Source: JBKHYG01 sp046565595 (lineage in GTDB: Bacteria > Actinomycetota > AC-67). Taken from it: DNA of 24,454 nucleotides. The DNA lies in NCBI GenBank assembly GCA_046565595.1, contig JBKHYG010000076.1, forward strand, positions 1 to 24,454. Reading direction: 5' to 3'. How positions within the stretch are numbered: the first letter of the stretch is position 1; each line of letters starts with the position of its first letter. The notes under the pieces are model-generated. The model was not told where the DNA came from. It saw nothing but the letters and a program-made list of their open reading frames with translations, and searched no databases. Of the stretch, positions 7,346 through 15,400 are shown piece by piece. The position numbers and the translations under genes are program-made.

Positions 7346-10087
7346 TCAGGCGCCGTGGCAGCGCTTGTACTTCTGGCCGCTACCGCAAGGGCACGGCTCG
7401 TTGCGGCCGACCTTCTCGGAGTGGACCGTCTGTGGTTGCTTGGCCGCAGGCGAGGCTGCCTCACCCGCCTGATCCTTGATGAACTGCAGGCGACTTGGCT
7501 GCGGCGGCTGTTGCTGCTGCTCGAGCACCGGCAGGGAGGGCTTCGGTTGCGGGGTTGCCTCGGGGGCGTCTGGATGTTCGGCCACCGTGGTCTGCTCGGG
7601 CCGTTCTTGCTCTTGGCTGGGAGTCACCGCCACATGGAACATGTACTTGACGAAGTCTTCCTTGATCGAGGCCTGCATGCCTTGGAACATGTCGAAGCCT
7701 TCGCGCTGGTACTCGACCAAGGGGTCGCGCTGCCCCATCGCGCGTAGCCCGATGCCTTCCTGCAGGTAGTCCATCTCGTAGAGATGTTCGCGCCATCTCT
7801 GATCGAGGATGCTCAGCAACACGCGTCGCTCGACCTCGCGGATGGCCTCTTCGCCGATCTCGGTGACCCGCTCGTCGTAGCGTTCGAGCGCCAACTCGGT
7901 GCACCGGTCGGTGATCGAGATCAGGTCGTCGGTATCCAGATCCCACTCGGGAAGATCGATCCCGGTGATCTCTTTGAAGGCGGTCGCCAGACCCTCGAGA
8001 TCCCATTCCTCGGGCTCCAGATCCGGGTTGACGAAGCTCGAGACGAGCTCCTCGATCGATTCGTGGATGAAGTTGTCCACGGTGTCTTCGATATCGACGC
8101 CGTCGAGCAGCGCGTTGCGTCGCCCGTAGACCGCTTCGCGCTGCTTGTTGATGACATCGTCGTACTTCAAGACATTCTTGCGGATCTCGAAGTTCTGTTG
8201 CTCCCGCTGGCCCTGAGCGCGCGCGATGGCTTTGGTGACCATCTTGGATTCGATGGGCACATCGTCTGGGATCTTCAGCGAAGCCATGACCCGCTCGACC
8301 ATGCCGGTCGCGAACAGACGCATCAGGTCATCTTCCAGGGAGAGGTAGAAGCGGCTTCCGCCGGGGTCTCCCTGACGACCGGAACGACCCCTCAGCTGAT
8401 TGTCGACGCGGCGGCTCTCGTGGCGTTCGGTACCAACCACATAGAGACCGCCGGCTTCCTTCACCTCGTCGTGGGCCTTCTGCCACTCGTCCTTGACGGC
8501 CCCCATCCTCTTCTGCAGTTCCCTATCGAACGCCTCGGTCTCGGGCTCCAAGCCTTCGGCGATCAGATCCTGTCGGATCTCGAGTTCCGGGTTACCGCCG
8601 AGGATGATGTCCACGCCACGACCGGCCATGTTCGTAGCGACGGTGACGGCACCCTTGCGTCCAGCCTGCGCGATGATGTTCCCCTCGCGCTCGTGCTGTT
8701 TGGCGTTCAGCACATTGTGGGTGATGCCTCGCCGTTCGAGGAGTTTGGATAGCCGTTCGCTCTTCTCGATGCTGACCGTACCGATCAGGACCGGCTGTCC
8801 CTCTTCGGAGCGTTTGGCGACATCGTCGGCGATCGCGTTGAACTTGGCCTCTTCGGTCTTGTAGACCAGATCCTGGTCGTCCTGCCTCTGGATCGCGCGG
8901 TTGGTCGGGATCGGAACGACGCTCATCTTGTAGGTGTGTTCGAACTCGGCCGCCTCGGTCACGGCCGTTCCCGTCATGCCGGAGAGCTTGTCATAGAGGC
9001 GGAAGTAGTTCTGGATCGTGATCGTCGCCAGCGTGACATTCTCTTCCTTGATCCGAACATTCTCCTTGGCCTCGATCGCTTGATGCATCCCTTCGGAGTA
9101 GCGGCGACCTTCCAGGACGCGGCCCGTGAACTCGTCGACGATCTTGACCTCACCATCGGCGACCAGATAGTCCACATCGCGCTTATAGAGCTCCTTGGCT
9201 CGCAGCGCGTTCTGCAGATAGTGCACCAACGGTGAGGAGATCTGGTCGTAGAGGTTCTCGATGCCGAGGATCCTCTCGACCTCGCTCACGCCCTCCTCGG
9301 TGATCGCGACCGTGCGCTTCTTCTCGTCGACCTCGTAGTGAGGGCCTGCCTTCAGTCGAGGGACGGTACGCGCGAAGACGCGATACCACTTCGCGCTCTC
9401 TTCAGCGGGTCCCGAGATGATCAAGGGCGTCCTCGCCTCGTCGATCAGGATCGAGTCCACCTCATCGACGATCGCGAAGTTGTGGCCTCGCTGGGCCCGG
9501 TCGTCTGGGCGCCACACCATGTTGTCACGCAGGTAATCGAAGCCGAACTCGTTGTTCGTCCCGTAGGTCACATCGGCGCCGTAGGCGGGTTGCCGCTGCT
9601 CGGGGCGCTGGTTGGCTTGGATCAGGCCGACGCTCAGACCGAGGAACCGGTGTACGCGGCCCATCCATTCGGCATCTCGACGGGCCAGGTAGTCGTTGAC
9701 CGTGATGACATGGACGCCCTTACCGGTCAAGCCGTTCAGATAGCTAGGCAGCGTCGCAACCAGGGTCTTACCTTCACCGGTACGCATCTCGGCGATGTAA
9801 CCCAGATGAAGCGCCGCTCCACCGATGACCTGCACATCGTAGTGACGCTGCCCGAGCGTCCTCCAAGCGGCCTGACGCACAACGGCGAAAGCCTCTGGCG
9901 CGATGTCATCCAGCGTCTCGCCAGCGTCCAGGCGCTTGCGGAAGATGTCGGTGCGTTCACGCAACTCGGCGTCGGATAACGCCTTGGTCTCGTCTTCGAA
10001 CCGGTTGGTGGCCTGCATGATGGCCACGCACTGCTTGAGTCTCTTACCTTCACCGAGTCGGAGGAGCTTGCTGAGGGGGCTTGCCAA
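7346..10087 (-). CDS. secA: Preprotein translocase ATPase SecA
   Basis: A 913-residue motor that pushes unfolded preproteins through SecYEG using ATP. Visible are the start ASPLSKLLRLGEGKRLK, Walker A MRTGEGKT (101-108), the DEAD-type Walker B in DEVDSILIDEARTPLI, TNMAGRGVDI and QLRGRSGRQGDPG of the second nucleotide-binding fold, and a C-terminal zinc tail NEPCPCGSGQKYKRCHG. I take the TTG at 10087 as start: AGGAAGG lies 11 bases upstream and the family sequence begins exactly there. Reading on to an ATG at 10243 adds 52 Ser/Arg-rich residues that lie inside the response regulator gene. The gap to the response regulator is 16 bases. This is the general housekeeping SecA rather than a SecA2 (full helical wing domain, zinc tail present). 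Confidence 0.96.
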   Translation of the reverse strand: MASPLSKLLRLGEGKRLKQCVAIMQATNRFEDETKALSDAELRERTDIFRKRLDAGETLDDIAPEAFAVVRQAAWRTLGQRHYDVQVIGGAALHLGYIAEMRTGEGKTLVATLPSYLNGLTGKGVHVITVNDYLARRDAEWMGRVHRFLGLSVGLIQANQRPEQRQPAYGADVTYGTNNEFGFDYLRDNMVWRPDDRAQRGHNFAIVDEVDSILIDEARTPLIISGPAEESAKWYRVFARTVPRLKAGPHYEVDEKKRTVAITEEGVSEVERILGIENLYDQISSPLVHYLQNALRAKELYKRDVDYLVADGEVKIVDEFTGRVLEGRRYSEGMHQAIEAKENVRIKEENVTLATITIQNYFRLYDKLSGMTGTAVTEAAEFEHTYKMSVVPIPTNRAIQRQDDQDLVYKTEEAKFNAIADDVAKRSEEGQPVLIGTVSIEKSERLSKLLERRGITHNVLNAKQHEREGNIIAQAGRKGAVTVATNMAGRGVDIILGGNPELEIRQDLIAEGLEPETEAFDRELQKRMGAVKDEWQKAHDEVKEAGGLYVVGTERHESRRVDNQLRGRSGRQGDPGGSRFYLSLEDDLMRLFATGMVERVMASLKIPDDVPIESKMVTKAIARAQGQREQQNFEIRKNVLKYDDVINKQREAVYGRRNALLDGVDIEDTVDNFIHESIEELVSSFVNPDLEPEEWDLEGLATAFKEITGIDLPEWDLDTDDLISITDRCTELALERYDERVTEIGEEAIREVERRVLLSILDQRWREHLYEMDYLQEGIGLRAMGQRDPLVEYQREGFDMFQGMQASIKEDFVKYMFHVAVTPSQEQERPEQTTVAEHPDAPEATPQPKPSLPVLEQQQQPPQPSRLQFIKDQAGEAASPAAKQPQTVHSEKVGRNEPCPCGSGQKYKRCHGA

Positions 10088-10103
10088 GTGTCGTTCAGCC
10101 TTC

Positions 10104-10784
10104 CTAGTTGATCTCGATGAGGCCCTCACGGACCGCGTAATAGACCGCCTGCATCCGAGAGTGCAGTTGGAGCTTCTCGAGGATGTTGCGGATGTGGTTC
10201 TTGACCGTGTTCTCAGAGATGAAGAGCGCCTTTGCGATCTCACGGTTCGACATGCCCTTGGCGACCAGTTGCAGGACCTCCATCTCGCGGTCGGTCACCT
10301 TCGGTCCAGGTTGGCTCTTCTGGGTCTGCTTCTTGGTGATCGCAGAGAACTCGGCCATCAGTTTGGACGCCATCGAAGGGCTGATCGTGGACTGCCCCGC
10401 CTGAACGCTCTTGATCGCATCCAGGACCTCGTCGATGCTGGCGTCCTTGAGCAGGTAGCCGGTCGCGCCCGACTTGACCGCGTCGTACAGGTCGGCTTCC
10501 TCGTCGCTGACGGTCAACATGAGGATCCGAGCGCTGGGGACCTCTTCGCGGATCTGTTGGGTCGCCTCGATGCCAGACCGCTTGGGCATGCGCACATCCA
10601 TCAGGATGACATCGGGGACATGCTCGACGGCCAGCCGAACGGCCTCGGCACCGTCGCCGGCCTCGCCGACCACCTCGATGCCGTCCTCGCTGGACAGCAT
10701 CATCGCGAGCCCGGAACGGAAGAGCTCATGGTCATCTGCGACCAGGATCCTGATCGCATCCTGGGCTGGGGGTTCCTGGCTCAC
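10104..10784 (-). CDS. NarL/LuxR-family response regulator
   Basis: A two-domain regulator. The receiver (about 10-130) has the acidic pair ADD (17-18), phospho-acceptor D63 in ILMDVRMP, the switch threonine in MLTVSD and the lysine in YLLKDAS. A LuxR/GerE helix-turn-helix (about 160-222) contains VTDREMEVLQLVAKGMSNREIA and ISENTVKNHIRNILEKL. The resemblance is to DevR/LiaR/DesR-type regulators, usually phosphorylated by a membrane histidine kinase and acting as DNA-binding dimers. No kinase gene lies nearby, so it is an orphan here. The start is GTG 10784 (GGAGG four bases upstream); an in-frame ATG at 10811 would add nine residues and has no ribosome site. It sits between hpf and secA, an unusual position that suggests co-expression with both. 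Confidence 0.92.
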   Translation of the reverse strand: MSQEPPAQDAIRILVADDHELFRSGLAMMLSSEDGIEVVGEAGDGAEAVRLAVEHVPDVILMDVRMPKRSGIEATQQIREEVPSARILMLTVSDEEADLYDAVKSGATGYLLKDASIDEVLDAIKSVQAGQSTISPSMASKLMAEFSAITKKQTQKSQPGPKVTDREMEVLQLVAKGMSNREIAKALFISENTVKNHIRNILEKLQLHSRMQAVYYAVREGLIEIN

Positions 10785-10821
10785 GCTGCCTCCATCTCCA
10801 CACCTGGTCATCGGCCTGCTA

Positions 10822-10844
10822 CCCCGGCCCGTTGAGCGCCGGGG
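10822..10844 (-). terminator. GC-rich hairpin after hpf
   Basis: CCCCGGC (10822-10828) pairs perfectly with GCCGGGG (10838-10844) around a nine-base loop, 30 bases after the hpf stop on the minus strand. There is no U-run. It may partly terminate or stabilise the hpf message before the response regulator gene. Confidence 0.45.
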
Positions 10845-10874
10845 AGGACCGATGTCAGATGATAGCGGCGCCTA

Positions 10875-11360
10875 CTAGGAAGAGGCCCGCTTACGAGGCT
10901 TCTTGGCCGCAGCGACCTTCTTGGACCCGGCGGGCTTCTTGGCAGCGGGCTTGCTGCGCTTGCCGGAAGAGGGCTGCTTCTCGCCGTCCAGTTCCTCCTT
11001 TGTGAGAGGCACGGCTGCGGCTACGGCGGCTACCTTCCCGACCCCTGGAGCCCGGTGGGAGCGACCGATCGCCTTGCCTTTCACCTTTCGGACCTGGGCC
11101 TCAACCTTGCTGATCACCTTGTCCACCGCGCTCATCACATCGGGGCCGGAGGCGGTGGCGTGCAGTCGGCGGTTCTTGGTGACCAGGGTCACCTCTACGT
11201 GATGCTTGTCAGCGATCCGGGGGTTGCGTTCCTCGCCGAAGGCGACCTCGAGGGTCTGGATCTTGTCTAGGAGTTTGCCGACCTTCTCGAACTTCTCGGC
11301 TGCCATCTCCTTTATCCGCTTGGGTAGAACGGTGTGCCGACTCTTGATGATGATCTGCAT
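10875..11360 (-). CDS. hpf: Ribosome hibernation promoting factor (S30AE), short form with Lys/Ala-rich tail
   Basis: A 161-residue protein. Residues 1-105 are the S30AE/HPF fold (MQIIIKSRHTVLPKRIKEMA, then HHVEVTLVTKNRRLHATASG and DKVISKVEAQVRKVK), which binds the mRNA/tRNA channel of the 30S subunit and idles ribosomes. Long actinobacterial HPFs carry a second, dimer-forming domain after a linker. Here the rest (about 106-161) is a basic tail of SKPAAKKPAGSKK type, resembling a histone-H1 or HupS tail. The start ATG 11360 has a perfect AGGAGG four bases upstream; the ATG at 11387 is rejected. Only about 90 bases separate the stop from the next gene, so the missing domain is not nearby in another frame. 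From memory, an HPF gene next to secA1 also occurs in M. tuberculosis. Confidence 0.92.
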   Translation of the reverse strand: MQIIIKSRHTVLPKRIKEMAAEKFEKVGKLLDKIQTLEVAFGEERNPRIADKHHVEVTLVTKNRRLHATASGPDVMSAVDKVISKVEAQVRKVKGKAIGRSHRAPGVGKVAAVAAAVPLTKEELDGEKQPSSGKRSKPAAKKPAGSKKVAAAKKPRKRASS

Positions 11361-11364
11361 CAGC

Positions 11365-11370
11365 CCTCCT
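11365..11370 (-). promoter_or_regulatory. Perfect Shine-Dalgarno of hpf
   Basis: AGGAGG, then four bases, then ATG 11360. It fixes the start at MQIIIKSRH, where the family homology also begins. Confidence 0.85.
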
Positions 11371-11662
11371 GATCTTCTCGGGGTCAACGGTGGACGCCGG
11401 CTGCAGCGTCGAGGCTAGAGGGTTCCGCCCGGCCGACCTGGTCTTCGACCCCACACCCGCCTGCCGGCGGACTCGCAACCGCGGTTCGTGACGATCGAGG
11501 ATCGCGTGCGCCCTTGCGACGCCGAACGCTGCGGCAACTCCTCCGCTCTCGCACGCGCGCGAGATGCGCTGCACGCGGCAGGACTTACACCTAAGAGACG
11601 CCGTGCTCGCCGACCATCTGTCGGCTTAAGTGGATCGTTTCGCCCGTCCCTGGCATCGACTA

Positions 11663-11681
11663 GACGGCACAGGGTGCCGTC
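11663..11681 (-). terminator. Perfect 8-bp hairpin downstream of comF
   Basis: GACGGCAC (11663-11670) and GTGCCGTC (11674-11681) form a perfect stem with a three-base loop, 65 bases beyond the comF stop. A U-tract is lacking. It may terminate comF transcription or begin the structured region before hpf. Confidence 0.45.
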
Positions 11682-11746
11682 GCAACCACGGACCCGGGCG
11701 GAACCCATGTCATCGAGTGTACATCCGTCGCGCCGTCTGCGGAAGG

Positions 11747-12373
11747 TCACAAGGGACCATATGTCCGGCTTACTGCAGCCTTGCGGACCAGGGTCGGAGA
11801 GGCGGTGAGGGTGGCGAGGTCTACCCTCGAAACTCCGCAGCGACGAAGGACCCGAGCACATGCGCGGGCGGTTGCGCCGGTCGTGACGACATCGTCTATG
11901 AGCACCACCGCCGTCGCGCCTGGGTGTCTGCGGATAGCGAAGGCGTTCGCCTGCGCGATCTCTCGCTGCTGTGGCGAGAGTCCCGCCTGGTCCTGGGTTC
12001 GGATCACCTTACGCAAGGCCTTGACGACGATCCGTCCCGGCTGGAGGCGTCTAGCGATGGCGCCGGTAAGCGACCCACCTCGGGCCGCCCTGATGCTCGC
12101 ATGGTCGGGAACGGGTACCAGGATCGCACCCGGAGCGATCAACGCATCGAGCCGAGCGCACGCTTCGTCGATGGCCCGCAGATGCCCGCCCAGTTTGGCT
12201 GCGAGCACCATCGCCCGGGGAGCTTCCTCGTGGAGGAAGGCCGCCGCGGATGCGTCGATGCCTTCTACAGAAACCGACCCCAGGGTCGGCGTCGATCGTC
12301 TGCACCGCCGACACCATGGACCGTCGCCGCCGCGGCAGTCAAGGCAGACGGCGGGATAGAGCACGTCGAGCAT
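11747..12373 (-). CDS. ComF family phosphoribosyltransferase-like protein
   Basis: A 208-residue protein of the ComF/GntX family. It opens LDVLYPAVC with a four-cysteine zinc site (C10, C13, C21, C24). A type I phosphoribosyltransferase fold follows, with the PRPP-binding loop VVLIDDVVTTGATA at about 165-180 and ILVPVPDH before it. In naturally competent bacteria ComF helps single-stranded DNA enter the cytoplasm; in most actinobacteria the job is unknown. No other competence genes (comEA, comEC) are in this window. It starts at ATG 12373, which lacks a good Shine-Dalgarno but matches the family start. It lies between hpf and a large secreted protein and is flanked by hairpins on both sides, so it is probably a single-gene unit. 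Confidence 0.9.
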   Translation of the reverse strand: MLDVLYPAVCLDCRGGDGPWCRRCRRSTPTLGSVSVEGIDASAAAFLHEEAPRAMVLAAKLGGHLRAIDEACARLDALIAPGAILVPVPDHASIRAARGGSLTGAIARRLQPGRIVVKALRKVIRTQDQAGLSPQQREIAQANAFAIRRHPGATAVVLIDDVVTTGATARACARVLRRCGVSRVDLATLTASPTLVRKAAVSRTYGPL

Positions 12374-12398
12374 CGTCGCTATGAGACATCAACACGAG

Positions 12399-12429
12399 AC
12401 GAAACCCCGCACCTGGCGGGGCTTCGTCG
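12399..12429 (-). terminator. Long stem-loop after the large Ig-like protein gene
   Basis: GACGAA-A-CCCCGC (12399-12411) pairs with GCGGGG-C-TTCGTC (12417-12429) around a five-base loop: 12 pairs with one A/C mismatch. It starts 12 bases past the stop at 12442 and ends 25 bases before the comF start. It is the strongest terminator candidate in the window, although the run after the stem (TCGTGTTG) has few consecutive U residues. Confidence 0.7.
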
Positions 12430-12441
12430 GGAGTTTCTCGA

Positions 12442-15400
12442 TCAGATCAGGGCGAGGAAACTTGTCCCCACGCGCGCACCGGCATTGCCGATGCGGTCGT
12501 AAGCGATGACCTCGACGCTCCAATATCCGAACCCTAGCGACGGCAGGTGCTCGAAGGTGACCTGGGTTCCGGTCCCGCAGGCACTACAGACGACCCCAGA
12601 GGTGCTGTTGGCGCGGACGACCTGATTGGTCAGCACATTGCGATAGGTCACCTCGATGACCGACACGCCGGCGGGATCGCTGGCAGTACCGCTTATCCTC
12701 ACCGGAGTTACCGTCGCGCTACCCATGATCAAGTCGTCAGCAGTAACCACCGTCACAGGGCCGCTCGCGTCCACGGTCACATCAACCGGATCGGAGTCCT
12801 CGGTCCTGCCTTGACCGGTACCAGCGAACGCACTCAGCGTGTGCGGACCTTCGGACAAGGTCACGGTCAGACTGAAGTTACCGTCAACATCAGAGGTGAC
12901 CGAACCCAGGGTGAGCGATCCGCTTCGCACCGTCACGCTCGAATTCGCACGCGCGGTCCCGGTCACGATGTTCGTGCGAGGGATCCGCGAACCGTCAGCG
13001 GGACTGACGATCACCGGGATGCCCGAATCGACCACGAAGTCACGCTGGGCGCTCAGCGTACCTCCGCTGGATTCGCGGGCGACGATCGTGTGCTCACCGT
13101 CGTTCCGGCGGATCGTCGTGGTCCAGGCGCCAGAGGCCGACACGGCAGCAGGAGCACCGATCGCGGTCTCGGTCGAGCCTTGAACGACGAACAGTTGGAC
13201 ACTGCCACCGCCGATCGCGGTACCAGAGACCTCGATATCGCGAGATGTCAGCGTCGAGTTCTGCAAAGGCTGGTGGATGATCGTCGGCACCGCCAGCGGG
13301 TCGATCGTGAAGTTACGGACCGCGCTAACAGCAGAAACATTGCCGGCAGGATCGGTCTGCGTCGCAGTGACGGCATGCGCGCCGTTAGCCATGCTCGCCA
13401 CCGAGACCGACCAAGATCCAGTGACGGTCACCGTGCTGGTGCCCAACACCGTCGTGCCCTCGCGGACCACAACCGTCGCACCCGCCTCGCCCGTACCGCC
13501 GATCCCGACCGACGGCCCAGCCAGGGTCGCCCCCTCGCCGGGTGTGGTGATGATCGGCGCAGCCGGCGCGGTCAGATCGATGGAGAACGACGCGTTAGCC
13601 GTTGCACTCGTGTTCCCCGCAGCGTCCTGCAGGGTCGCAGCCAGCGTGTGAGAGCCGTCTGCGAGCGTCCCAAGGGGGACGCTCCAGTTGCCCGATGCTG
13701 GGACGACGACCATCGCGAACACCGAGCCGTCCAGGCTGAGTGACAGGGTCGCTCCAGGTTCGCCGGTGCCGGTAGCGGTCGGTGTGTTCGTAGAGATCGG
13801 TCCCAGAGGGGCACCGATCGTCGGGATCGAAGGAGCGACCGTGTCGATGGTCACCGTCGCGGTTCCGCTGAGGCCCGTGCCGGCCAGCGTCGTGGCGGAC
13901 GCTTGCAGCGTGTAGAGACCGTCAGCTAGCACCGGCAGTGCCGTACTCCAGTTCCCACTGGCAGACGGCAAACTCAGCGGGCTTCCCGCCACCAGGGCGC
14001 CGCCAGTGGTCGGACCCGCATGAACATTCAGCTTCGTAGTCGAGGGAGAACCACCGCCGGGCAGGCTAGAGGTCCCGGCGACATCCAAGGTGTTGTCGTT
14101 GGTCGCCAGACCATCTGCCGGTGCCGTCATGGTGACCGTAGGAACTCCTGCGTTAACGGTGAACGAGTTCGTTACCGTGGTCGAGTTCCCGGCGGCGTCG
14201 GCCTGAGTGACCTCTACCGAGTAGGTGCCGTTCGGAAGACCGACCGTACCGACCGTGCTCCAGTTGCCCGATCCGTCGACGGCCACCGAGGGGAACGACT
14301 CCTGGACCACCGTGCCTGCCTTCACGACCACGCTGACCGTCGCCGCGTCGTCGGAGGCTCCGGTCGCGGCTCCAGCGGTCCCCGAATAGGTGGGATAGGA
14401 CTCGCCGATGGTGGATCCGTTTCCAGGGGCCACGATGTTCACCGTCGGAGCGATCGTGTCAACGCGCACCGTTCTGGTCGCGGGAGCGCTCTCGAATGGA
14501 AGATCCTTGGCGGTCACCGCAAGCGTGTACGAGGCACCCGCAGGAGCCGTCGGGGTCGGCAGGGTGATGCTGGTGGAGAAAGAGCTGGAGGCGTTGGTGA
14601 CAGCCGTACCGATCAGCGCGTTGTCGCTGGCGTTTCGGATGTCTATCGACACGCCCGGGTCGCTCGAAGTCCCGGCGACCGTTACCGAAGTCGTCGCGAA
14701 GAGTTGGTTCGCGGTCGGTGCCGTAAGGGTCGGTGTCGCGGGCGGCTCGAATCGGTGGATGTAAACATCCGTGACCGCATTCGTATCGCCGGCTTCGAGG
14801 GACGCATCGGTTTCGAAGAGGAGCTTCGTGCCGTCGGTGGTAGCGCCCCAAGGGAAGGTGAGTCCAGATGACTGTGTCAGAGAGGTCGGGACATTGATCC
14901 GAGAGATCCCGGTGCCGTCGGTTCGCGCGACGAACAGGTCGGCGATGCCGTTGGTGTCGCCAGCTACGAGGTTGCTTGCCTCTGATCGGAACAAGACCAC
15001 GCGGCCGTTCCCAGAGATCTGCGGGAAGTCAGAATCGCCGTTTCCTCCTATGCGGAAGGTGGCGCGAGCACCTGGGTCTGTCTCATCGAAGATGCCATCG
15101 GCGTCGGCGTCGCGGTCATGGACGAAGACATCGGTCTTACCGTTGGTATCGCCCGCGACGAGGTTCGTAGCGTCCGATCCGAACGCCACATAGCGTCCGC
15201 CATCACTGATCGAGAGGTCGTAGCTGCCGCTGTTGCCGTTGCCGGCGACCCCTGCTCCAGAAACCGACACTCGAACGACATCGTTCTTGACCGAGTCGTA
15301 GACGAAGACATCCGTGAAGCCACCGGTGTCACCGGCTACGAGATCGCTCGCGGCCGAGATGAAGGCGACATGCTGGCCGTTGCCGCTCATGCGCGCGCGA

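Larger units (their letters stand above)
11361..11746 (-). other. Non-coding gap upstream of hpf with several hairpins
   Basis: The only gap above 300 bases. In the minus direction it holds: an 8-bp hairpin (11681-11663) just after comF; a perfect 6-bp stem GCCGAC/GTCGGC with a five-base loop (11609-11625); a CTTAGGT element on the minus strand (forward ACCTAAGA at 11589-11596) shared with motifs near 22490 and 22940; a 6-bp stem TCTCGC/GCGAGA (11547-11564); the ten-base palindrome AACCGCGGTT (11477-11486); and the hpf ribosome site (11365-11370). The hpf promoter must be here but no clear -35/-10 pair stands out. Reading frames crossing it are Arg/Ser-rich and unlike any family I recognise. 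It may encode a structured 5' leader or small RNA. Confidence 0.5.

Noticed and set aside
7784..8752. Plus-strand open frame of 322 codons opposite secA
   Set aside because: Antisense shadow caused by G+C-rich codon third positions; secA is unmistakable on the other strand.
10088..10243. 52-residue N-terminal extension of SecA
   Set aside because: It is Ser/Arg-rich, lies within the response regulator gene and precedes a good ribosome site with a TTG at the family start.
11477..11490. AACCGCGG resembling the T-box core in the hpf upstream gap
   Set aside because: There is no Stem I specifier loop, AG bulge or proper terminator/antiterminator pair, and hpf is not a T-box target.
11415..11861. 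Minus-strand open frame of 148 codons spanning the hpf upstream gap
   Set aside because: It overlaps comF in another frame and is Arg/Ser-rich without family features. The gap is better treated as non-coding.
12547..13743. Plus-strand open frame of 398 codons opposite the Ig-like protein
   Set aside because: The product is an Arg/Asp/His-rich mirror of the repeats; the minus strand encodes a signal peptide and Ig modules.
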